Source: Clostridia bacterium (GTDB taxonomy: Bacteria > Bacillota > Clostridia > Oscillospirales > Acutalibacteraceae). From it: a DNA stretch of 13,365 nt. Under the pieces are notes generated by a model that was not told the origin of the DNA, did not search any database, and worked only from the letters and a program-made list of their open reading frames with translations. Made by a program: the position numbers and the translations under genes. The DNA is taken from assembly GCA_900764115.1 (NCBI GenBank), contig CAAFMR010000277.1:1-13365 (forward strand). Direction: 5' to 3'. This document shows, piece after piece, positions 7,684 through 13,365 of this stretch; within the stretch, counting starts at the first letter, position 1; each line of letters begins with the position of its first letter.

Positions 7684-8607
7684 TCAAAATTCGCCTACAA
7701 ATTGCACTTCCGGCTCCAGCGCCACGCCCCGTTGCTGCTGCACGGTTTCTTGGGCATGGCGGCACAGTGCCAGAACATCCGCAGCGGTGGCGTGCCCCCG
7801 GTTCACCACAAAGCCGGCGTGTTTCTCGCTGATTTGGGCGTCGCCGATCCGGCAGCCCTTCAGCCCGCATTCCTCCAGCAGCGCGGCGGCAAAATAGCCC
7901 GCCGGCCGTTTGAAAAAGCTCCCGGCGCTGGGATATTCCAGCGGCTGCTTTTCCCGCCGCCGGGTCATCAGCTCCCGCATCCGGGCGGCGATGTCTTCCG
8001 GATTTCCCGCTGTCAGCCGGAACCGCACGGCAGCGATCCATTCCTTCTGTGTCGGCGGCTGCTCCGCAAACACGCTGTGCCGGTAGGTGAGCTGCAGCTC
8101 CTCCGGGGTGTAGCTCCGCCGCTCCCCGGAGGGGGTCAGCGCTGTTGCTCCGGTCACCACCTGCGCCATCTCGCCGCCATAGGCGCCGGCGTTCATAAAC
8201 AGGGCGCCCCCGACGCTGCCGGGGATGCCATAGGCAAATTCCAGCCCGGTCAAGCCCCGGTCGCGGGCGAACAGGCACAGCCGCTGCAGCGATACCCCTG
8301 CCGGACATTCCACGGTGCCGTCCGGCAGCAGTTGCGGTTCCTGCCGCTTACCATCCCAGCGCAGCACCACACCCCGGATGCCCCGGTCGCCCACCAGCAG
8401 ATCGGAGCCGTTCCCCAAGAAGAACGGGGAAATCTCCGCCCGTTGGCAGGCAGCCAGCACCGCCTGCGCCGCCGCTTCGTGGGGCAGGTCGATGAGGAGG
8501 TCCGCCGATCCGCCGATATGAAAGGAAGTGGCAGCGGCCATGGATGCATTCCGGGTGACCCGGCAGCCTTGTTGCGCTGCCAGCTCCTCGATCTCGGTCC
8601 AATCCAT
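7684..8607 (-). CDS. murB: UDP-N-acetylenolpyruvoylglucosamine reductase (MurB)
   Basis: This FAD- and NADPH-dependent cytoplasmic enzyme reduces UDP-GlcNAc-enolpyruvate to UDP-MurNAc, the second committed step of peptidoglycan precursor synthesis. The 307-residue product begins with the FAD-binding domain (TSFHIGGSADLLID, then FLGNGSDLLV at 63-72 and GIPGSVGGALFMNAGAYGG at 127-145). YRHS (175-178) follows. The C-terminal substrate domain has PSAGSFFKRP (226-235) with Ser230 as the likely proton donor. LEPEVQFVG near the C-terminus carries Glu300, the expected catalytic glutamate. Length fits the shorter type II MurB common in Firmicutes. AGGGGG stands seven bases before the ATG. It begins 21 bp after the ROK kinase gene and is read with it. 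Confidence 0.97.
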   Translation of the reverse strand: MDWTEIEELAAQQGCRVTRNASMAAATSFHIGGSADLLIDLPHEAAAQAVLAACQRAEISPFFLGNGSDLLVGDRGIRGVVLRWDGKRQEPQLLPDGTVECPAGVSLQRLCLFARDRGLTGLEFAYGIPGSVGGALFMNAGAYGGEMAQVVTGATALTPSGERRSYTPEELQLTYRHSVFAEQPPTQKEWIAAVRFRLTAGNPEDIAARMRELMTRRREKQPLEYPSAGSFFKRPAGYFAAALLEECGLKGCRIGDAQISEKHAGFVVNRGHATAADVLALCRHAQETVQQQRGVALEPEVQFVGEF

Positions 8608-8628
8608 GCCGCTGCCCCCTTGTCGTCT

Positions 8629-9582
8629 TTATTTCTGATAGCCCAGATAGGCGGCGCCGATAATGCCGGCGTTATTGCCCAGCTTTGCCACGCAGATCTC
8701 GGTCTGGTGGTCGCTGTTCTGGCTGTACCGCTCCCGCTCGATATACTCCCGCAGGGGCTTCATCAGGGTCTCGCCCTCGTTGCAGATGCCGCCGCCCACG
8801 CACAGCACCTCCGGCTGGAAAATGTTGATCATATTCACCAGTCCACAGGCAATATAGCGGATATAGGCATCCACCACCGCCTGCCCGGCCGCATCTCCCT
8901 TGCGCATAGCGTCAAAGGCGGTGCGCCCGTTCACCTGGTTCAGATCGCCGTTTGCCAGCGTCCACATGGCGCTGTCCCGGTGCGCCTCCATGGCGCGCTT
9001 GGTCTGGCGGATCAGCCCGGTGGCGGAGGCATAAGCCTCCCAGCAGCCCCGGCGCCCGCAGGAGCAGGGCTCTCCATCCACCACGATAACCGTGTGTCCC
9101 AGCTCCGCTCCGGCAAAGTTATGTCCCGCCATAATCTTGCCGTCGATGATCACACCGCCGCCCACGCCGGTGCCCAGTGTAATGCACACGCAGCTGGTCT
9201 TGCCCTTGGCGGCGCCCGCCACCAGCTCGCCGTAAGCGGCGGCGTTGGCGTCGTTTTCCACACAAACCGGCTTATGCAGCCGCTCTTCCAGATAGGCGCG
9301 CATGGGCACTTGAGAGAAATTCAGATTATTGGCGTATTCCACCACGCCGGTGTCCGAATTGCAGGAGCCGGGGGAGCCGACGCCCACCCCGCCGATGTCC
9401 TCCATCTTCAGACCGGCATTTTTCACCGCCTCCAAACACACCGCCACCATATCGTCCATAATCGCCTCCGCCGGACGGGGCATAGCGGTTTTCCGCTTGG
9501 CGGTGGCGACGATCTGATAGGTGTCGCTCACCACGCCGGCGACAATGTTGGTGCCGCCCAAATCAATTCCGATACGATACAT
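8629..9582 (-). CDS. ROK family sugar kinase, probable glucokinase
   Basis: This cytoplasmic ATP-dependent sugar kinase of the ROK family most likely phosphorylates glucose to glucose-6-phosphate. The 317-residue product has the N-terminal phosphate-binding DLGGTN (7-12), the catalytic-base motif VENDANAAAYGE (Asp111), a second ATP-binding stretch LGTGVGGG, the sugar/zinc motif GAELGHT (Glu160, His163) and the ROK cysteine cluster CSCGRRGCWE (Cys173, Cys175, Cys180). It has no N-terminal HTH, so it is a kinase rather than a NagC/XylR-type repressor. AAGGAGG is ten bases upstream of the ATG. The gene follows hprK by 35 bp, so the kinase and the sensor of glycolytic state share a transcript. 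GlcK-like activity is the usual annotation, but another hexose or N-acyl sugar substrate cannot be excluded by sequence. Confidence 0.93.
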   Translation of the reverse strand: MYRIGIDLGGTNIVAGVVSDTYQIVATAKRKTAMPRPAEAIMDDMVAVCLEAVKNAGLKMEDIGGVGVGSPGSCNSDTGVVEYANNLNFSQVPMRAYLEERLHKPVCVENDANAAAYGELVAGAAKGKTSCVCITLGTGVGGGVIIDGKIMAGHNFAGAELGHTVIVVDGEPCSCGRRGCWEAYASATGLIRQTKRAMEAHRDSAMWTLANGDLNQVNGRTAFDAMRKGDAAGQAVVDAYIRYIACGLVNMINIFQPEVLCVGGGICNEGETLMKPLREYIERERYSQNSDHQTEICVAKLGNNAGIIGAAYLGYQK

Positions 9583-9617
9583 ATTGTTATTTCCTCCTTA
9601 CATTATACAAATTATAT

Positions 9618-10589
9618 TTAATAATTATCCCACTCGGACAGCTCACCGGTGGGCAGCCCGGTTTCTTCGCTCATGCCCAGCTTGTGCATCAGCTCCTGGG
9701 CGGCATTGTAGCCCATCTTCTTCTGCCGGTTGGACATAGCCGCCACCTCGATGATGACCGCCAGATTCCGCCCCGGCTTGACCGGGATGGTCAGCGCCGG
9801 AACGCTGATTCCCAAAATCTCCATCGTCTGCCAGTCGGTGCCCATACGGTCATAGACCTTTTCGGTGTCCCATGGCTCCAGCTGAATGACCATATCGATT
9901 TTCTCGGTGGTTTTGATGGCGCCGATACCGAAGATACGGCGCACATTGACGATGCCGATGCCCCGCAGCTCGATGAAATGGCGGATATTGGCAGGTGCCG
10001 AGCCAACCAGCGTGCGGGCGGAAACCCGCCGGATTTCTACGGCGTCGTCGGCAATGAGCCGATGCCCCCGCTTGAGCAGCTCTACGGCGGTTTCGCTCTT
10101 ACCGATGCCGCTGTCGCCCAGCAGCAGCACCCCTTCGCCATGCACCTCCACCAGCACGCCATGGCGGGTGACCCGGGGCGCCATCTCCACATTGAGATAG
10201 GCGATGAGCGCCGCCATCAGGGAGGAGGTGGATTCCTTGCTGCGCAGCAGGGGGATTTCGTGGTGCCGGCACGCCTCCAGCAGCTCCGGCATAACGGGCA
10301 GCTCCCGTGTCACGATGACAGCCGGGGGACGGTGGGACATCAGCTCATCCAGATGTGCCGACCGCAGATCGCCGGGCAGATTTTTCAGGAATCCGCTCTC
10401 ATTATTCCCCAAAATCTGGATGCGATCGTTGTCAAAATAATCAAAATATCCGCTCAGCGCCAGTCCGGGGCGGTTAACATCGCAGGAAACGACCTTGTGC
10501 GTCTCCGCATCGCCGGGCATATACACTTCCTCCAGCCGCATCTCCCGGATGACCGAGGACAACGGTACAGAATATGCTTGCTTCGCCAT
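9618..10589 (-). CDS. hprK: HPr kinase/phosphorylase
   Basis: HprK phosphorylates Ser46 of HPr (and of Crh where present) in response to glycolytic intermediates and removes the phosphate when phosphate is high. It thereby drives CcpA-dependent catabolite repression in Firmicutes. The 323-residue product has the N-terminal HprK domain (about 1-135), then the kinase domain with His143 in TRHGVLVEVHG, Walker A GDSGIGKS (158-165), the acidic pair Asp181-Asp182 (LIADDAVEI) and the family signature ELRGIGIVNVRRIFG (207-221). GRNLAVIIEVAAMSNRQK near the C-terminus matches the second conserved HprK block. AGGAGG lies eight bases before the ATG. It is the first gene of the six-gene operon, about 30 nt downstream of the predicted transcription start. 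No ptsH or crh is nearby. Confidence 0.97.
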   Translation of the reverse strand: MAKQAYSVPLSSVIREMRLEEVYMPGDAETHKVVSCDVNRPGLALSGYFDYFDNDRIQILGNNESGFLKNLPGDLRSAHLDELMSHRPPAVIVTRELPVMPELLEACRHHEIPLLRSKESTSSLMAALIAYLNVEMAPRVTRHGVLVEVHGEGVLLLGDSGIGKSETAVELLKRGHRLIADDAVEIRRVSARTLVGSAPANIRHFIELRGIGIVNVRRIFGIGAIKTTEKIDMVIQLEPWDTEKVYDRMGTDWQTMEILGISVPALTIPVKPGRNLAVIIEVAAMSNRQKKMGYNAAQELMHKLGMSEETGLPTGELSEWDNY

Positions 10590-10625
10590 AGGATATACCT
10601 CCTGTGCAGATTATGTCCTTCCAGT

Positions 10626-10654
10626 ATTTTACCATACTTTCCCCCGCTTGGAAA
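10626..10654 (-). promoter_or_regulatory. Sigma-A type promoter of the hprK-dnaE operon
   Basis: On the minus strand TTTCCA (10649-10654) is followed after 17 bases by TAAAAT (10626-10631). A TG one base before the -10 makes it an extended -10 promoter. The predicted start lies near 10619, giving a leader of about 30 nt that contains the hprK AGGAGG. It sits in the only clear break between the two minus-strand operons, just after a terminator. Confidence 0.75.
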
Positions 10655-10695
10655 GAGTGAAAACGCATTTTCTTTTTACAGTTTTGGACAGACCG

Positions 10696-10725
10696 AAAAT
10701 CCCGCCCTTTCCGGAGCGGGATTTG
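10696..10725 (-). terminator. Intrinsic terminator after the CDF transporter gene
   Basis: On the minus strand AAATCCCGC (complement of 10716-10724) and GCGGGATTT (complement of 10697-10705) form a 9-bp stem around a 10-base loop, followed by a short run of T. It begins four bases after the stop codon of the transporter gene and separates the upstream two-gene operon from hprK. Confidence 0.8.
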
Positions 10726-10728
10726 GTG

Positions 10729-11898
10729 TCAGATATACAGGTTTTCCAGCTTAACGATGGCATACAGCCGCTCGTCGGCGGCGTGAATGCGGCTGCGGAT
10801 TTCCTCGGGCAGCACTGCCCGTTCCGGATAGTCGAAGGGCACCACCACATCAAAAATCAGATTGGTATGGCTGCTCCCCTCCACCACCCGAAAATCGTGG
10901 AGGCTGAGCCGTTCATCCAGCTCATGCAGCACCTGCTCCGCCAGCCGTTTATAGCGGTTGGTTGCTGCATCGTCGGTGCTGATGGGGTCCATATGGATAC
11001 AGCTGACGATATGATAGCGCTGCATCAGCTCCTGCTCAACACGGTCGACTATATCGTGGCTCACCAGAATATCCTGGGAAGCCGGCACCTCCGCATGGAG
11101 GGAGACGATCACCCGTCCGGGACCGTAATCGTGAACCATCACATCGTGAACCCCCACCACCCCGTCGTGGCTGAGCACGGTTTTTTCAATATCCTGCACC
11201 AGCTCCGGGTCGGGGCGCTGCCCCAGCAGCGGGGAAACGGTCTCCCGGATGATGCAGATCCCCGACCAGAGCACAAACAGCGCCACCGCCAAGCCCACAT
11301 AGCCATCCAGCACCCAGCTGGTTTTCCAGCTGAGCAGGGAGGTGAGCAGCACCAGCCCGGTGCAGATCACATCGTTGCGGCTATCCACCGAGGAGGCGGT
11401 CAGCGCCTCCGAGCGGATGGTGGTGCCGATGCGCCGGTAAAACACGCTCATCCACAGCTTGACAGCCACCGATGCCGCTAAAATCAGCATTGTCAAAAGG
11501 CTGAAATCCGCCGGCTGGGGATGCAGAATTTTATCCACCGCCGAGGTCGCCAGCTCAAAGCCCGCCAAAATGATCAGCACCGCCACCCCCAGCGCCGACA
11601 GATATTCCATCCGCCCATGGCCGAAGGGGTGGTCCTGGTCGGCGGGGCGCGCCGCCAGCTTAAAGCCGAACAGCGTCACGATCACCGAGCCGCCGTCGGA
11701 GAGGTTGTTGAATGCGTCCGCCACAATCGCCAGACTGCCGGAGAGCAGCCCCGCCGCCAGCTTCATGGCGAACAGCAGCAAATTGCAGAACAGCCCCGTA
11801 AAGCCCGCCATCCGTCCGTAGGCATAGCGGGTGTCGGCGGACAGAGGCTCCTCCCCCGCCGCCGGAACAAACAGGCGCACCAGCGTTTTGGTCAACAC
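10729..11898 (-). CDS. CDF family cation efflux transporter, probable Mn(II) (MntE/MneP-like)
   Basis: This is an inner-membrane cation diffusion facilitator exporting a divalent metal in exchange for protons. The 389-residue product has six predicted membrane segments (about 30-52, 55-80, 102-120, 133-155, 165-190, 198-220). The transport-site residues are Asn64 and Asp68 in ADAFNNLSD, and Asp172 and Asp176 in VDSRNDV. This Asn-Asp/Asp-Asp set, lacking the His of zinc CDFs, is the pattern of manganese transporters. DHPFGHGRMEY (89-99) follows TM2. A cytoplasmic ferredoxin-like domain spans about 228-306, and an extra C-terminal domain 307-389 follows it. I chose the GTG at 11898: it lies 7 bp after the stop codon of the upstream gene and keeps the N-terminal segment common in the family. 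Only AAAGGTG precedes it, so coupling to the upstream gene is likely. A longer reading frame extends to 12189 but is only a shadow of that gene. Metal specificity is inferred. Confidence 0.9.
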   Translation of the reverse strand: MLTKTLVRLFVPAAGEEPLSADTRYAYGRMAGFTGLFCNLLLFAMKLAAGLLSGSLAIVADAFNNLSDGGSVIVTLFGFKLAARPADQDHPFGHGRMEYLSALGVAVLIILAGFELATSAVDKILHPQPADFSLLTMLILAASVAVKLWMSVFYRRIGTTIRSEALTASSVDSRNDVICTGLVLLTSLLSWKTSWVLDGYVGLAVALFVLWSGICIIRETVSPLLGQRPDPELVQDIEKTVLSHDGVVGVHDVMVHDYGPGRVIVSLHAEVPASQDILVSHDIVDRVEQELMQRYHIVSCIHMDPISTDDAATNRYKRLAEQVLHELDERLSLHDFRVVEGSSHTNLIFDVVVPFDYPERAVLPEEIRSRIHAADERLYAIVKLENLYI

Positions 11899-11905
11899 GG
11901 TGCCG

Positions 11906-13237
11906 TCACACCTTTCGATTGTAAATACTATACAGATACCGGGCGACGCCGTCGGTTTCGTTGGAGCCGATGACCATATCCGCCGCCTCCCGGGCTTCGG
12001 GGGCTGCATTTTCCACGCAGACCGCCAGATCTGCCGTGCGGAACAGAGGGATGTCGTTGCGGTTATCCCCGAACGCCACCACCCGCTTGGCACGGATGCG
12101 CCGGCGCAGCCGCTCCACCCCCTGATCCTTGCCGGCATCCTCCCGGCTGATCTCCAGGAACCATGCGTCCGTCTGATAGGTGTCGGCATACAGGTCGATG
12201 CGGATGCCGGGGATACTGTCCAGATGCGCTTTCAGCGCCGTCTGGTCGGCGTAGCTGCCCTGGCAGCTGAAGAATACCGCCGGACTGGACTTCAGCTGCC
12301 CCACATGGTGGAAAAACCGGTCAAAGCTGCGTCCGTCCGCCCCTTTGCGGTGGATAAACGCCTCCTCCGCCGGGGTGACCCGGGTGTAGTAGACGTGTAT
12401 CTCGTTCCCCCGCCGCCGGAACAGCATAGGCGTCCGCCCCGCGGCGGAAAAGGCGTCCAGTATCCGCCCCACCGTTTCGGCGTTCATCTCGCAGGCGTGG
12501 ACGATCCGCCGTCTGCCAGGGTCATACAGCAGGGCGCCCCCCATCAGCACCACCGGCAGCCGGAAATGAATGGCGGACAGGGGAATCATCTCCACCCCCA
12601 CCAGCCCCCGTGCCGTGGCGGCGGAGATAAGCATTCCCCGGCTGATGAGCCGGTTGAGGGTCTGCGCCGTTTCGGGGGAAATGGTGCCGTCATTGCGCAG
12701 CAGCGTGCCGTCCAGATCGGTCACATAGAGCGTACGGCATCCCCGCTCAATGGCGCGGAATACAAACTGAAAATACGCCGTGCCGTAATGGTGGAATTTC
12801 CGCCGCCGGATCATATCCAGCAGCTCATCCACCGTCACCCAGCGTACCTCTGCCACTTCCTCCCGCTGCAGCCGCAGGGTGTCGGGGTCGATATCCCGGT
12901 ACAGCACCCACACATCGGTAAAGGAATTGCGGCGGCGCATCCGCCCGCCATAGTGCAGCTCCCCCGGCAGGGTGCGGATGCTCAGCTCCTCAAACAGCTC
13001 CCGGCGGGCGGCGCTTTCGCTGTCCTCGCCCGCCACGGCGCTGCCGCTGTTGGCAGCCCAGACGCCGGGCATCAGCCGCAGATGATCCGCCCGCCGTTGG
13101 ATGAGGATGCGCCCCTTGGAATCCACAATCCAGATATGCTCCACCAGATGATACTGTCCGTCCCGCAGCAGCTCACCCCGGGAAATGGTGCGCCCGGTGG
13201 GATTGCCCCGCTCGTCCAGAAGATCCCAACGTTCCAT
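11906..13237 (-). CDS. NUDIX hydrolase - HAD (Cof-type) hydrolase fusion
   Basis: A two-domain enzyme of 443 residues. Residues 1-165 are a NUDIX domain of the type resembling isopentenyl-diphosphate isomerase. Its box fits G-x5-E-x7-R-E-U-x-E-E: Gly65, Glu71, Arg79, Glu80, Glu83, Glu84, with Ser86 in place of the usual Gly. Residues 169-443 are a HAD phosphatase with a Cof-like cap: motif I DLDGT (Asp174, Asp176), motif II SAATAR (Thr208), motif III Lys370 and motif IV GDNRND (Asp391, Asp395). Both active sites look complete, so it may hydrolyse a nucleoside-diphosphate-linked compound and a phosphorylated product, but the substrates are unknown. AAGGGGG stands six bases before the ATG, with a good promoter upstream. 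It is followed after 7 bp by the CDF transporter. The frame is uninterrupted, with almost no linker between domains. Confidence 0.9.
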   Translation of the reverse strand: MERWDLLDERGNPTGRTISRGELLRDGQYHLVEHIWIVDSKGRILIQRRADHLRLMPGVWAANSGSAVAGEDSESAARRELFEELSIRTLPGELHYGGRMRRRNSFTDVWVLYRDIDPDTLRLQREEVAEVRWVTVDELLDMIRRRKFHHYGTAYFQFVFRAIERGCRTLYVTDLDGTLLRNDGTISPETAQTLNRLISRGMLISAATARGLVGVEMIPLSAIHFRLPVVLMGGALLYDPGRRRIVHACEMNAETVGRILDAFSAAGRTPMLFRRRGNEIHVYYTRVTPAEEAFIHRKGADGRSFDRFFHHVGQLKSSPAVFFSCQGSYADQTALKAHLDSIPGIRIDLYADTYQTDAWFLEISREDAGKDQGVERLRRRIRAKRVVAFGDNRNDIPLFRTADLAVCVENAAPEAREAADMVIGSNETDGVARYLYSIYNRKV

Positions 13238-13273
13238 ACGGCGCCCCCTTTCATTCTATGTGCAATATGATGT

Positions 13274-13302
13274 ATTGTACCCTGTCGGCGGGAAAATGTC
13301 CA
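13274..13302 (-). promoter_or_regulatory. Sigma-A type promoter of the NUDIX-HAD/CDF operon
   Basis: On the minus strand TGGACA (13297-13302) and TACAAT (13274-13279) are separated by 17 bases, five of six matches to consensus in each hexamer. The expected start near 13267 gives a leader of about 30 nt with the AAGGGGG ribosome binding site. Confidence 0.82.
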
Positions 13303-13333
13303 GTGGTTTCCCGAAAAATCTATGCCGCTGCCC

Positions 13334-13365
13334 AAAAAAAAGCAAAAAATCACCCGCAGCCATCC
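13334..13365. terminator. Possible half of a terminator hairpin at the window edge
   Basis: Read on the minus strand, a GC-rich arm GGATGGCTGCGGGTGA (complement of 13350-13365) is followed by six T, then GC, then eight T. This is how the 3' arm and U-tract of a terminator look. The matching 5' arm would lie just beyond the window, so it cannot be confirmed. Confidence 0.35.

Noticed and set aside
7600..9621. A 673-residue plus-strand open frame across murB and the ROK kinase gene
   Set aside because: It spans two clearly functional minus-strand genes and the spacer between them, and its translation is typical antisense low-complexity sequence.
10474..10668. Small minus-strand open frame starting at the hprK promoter
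   Set aside because: Its ATG lies in the -10 region, upstream of the predicted transcription start, and it reads through the hprK start in another frame.
11899..12189. N-terminal extension of the CDF transporter to an ATG at 12189
   Set aside because: The extra 97 residues overlap the NUDIX-HAD gene in another frame, are Arg/Trp/Ser-rich and match no transporter; the GTG at 11898 fits the family N-terminus and operon spacing.
11831..13270. A 479-residue plus-strand open frame opposite the NUDIX-HAD gene
   Set aside because: It is a shadow of the catalytic-motif-bearing minus-strand gene and has no domain of its own.
1..13365. Search for defence, CRISPR, toxin-antitoxin, prophage or biosynthetic clusters
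   Set aside because: Every long coding region is assigned to a known family and no direct-repeat array, integrase, tRNA or attachment site is visible.

Overview
The window holds ordinary chromosomal housekeeping genes from a visibly GC-rich clostridial Firmicute. The best guess is an Oscillospiraceae/Ruminococcaceae-like gut anaerobe, but that placement is inference. HPr kinase, WhiA, RapZ and a clostridial-type DnaE occur in one cluster. That gene content is typical of Firmicutes, and the base composition is high for the phylum. Ribosome binding sites are mostly strong AGGAGG or AGGGGG types.

Layout: positions 2-1921 (+) carry uvrB without its first codons. It converges on a long minus-strand block. 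Between uvrB and dnaE (1922-2225) lies a palindrome-rich 251-bp segment with 27-bp terminal inverted repeats bounded by TA. It looks like a non-coding MITE, followed by a strong bidirectional hairpin terminator. Read on the minus strand, the main operon is hprK, ROK sugar kinase, murB, rapZ, whiA, dnaE. It starts at a clear sigma-A type promoter (10626-10654) and ends at the hairpin at 2187-2224. Upstream of it is a second minus-strand operon: a NUDIX-HAD fusion gene followed by a CDF cation (probably manganese) transporter. This operon has its own promoter (13274-13302) and terminator (10696-10725).

The main operon joins carbon-catabolite signalling (HprK), sugar phosphorylation (ROK), peptidoglycan precursor synthesis (MurB), a nucleotide-binding regulator of the RapZ/YvcJ family, the division/segregation regulator WhiA and the replicative polymerase subunit DnaE. 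The yvcK/glmR gene that usually sits between rapZ and whiA in Firmicutes is absent here; the two genes are only 10 bp apart.

I found no phage, CRISPR, toxin-antitoxin, defence or biosynthetic cluster, and no RNA gene. The points most worth a second look are the MITE-like element, the missing yvcK, the NUDIX-HAD fusion and a three-unit palindromic repeat between murB and rapZ. None of these amounts to a demonstrated new system.
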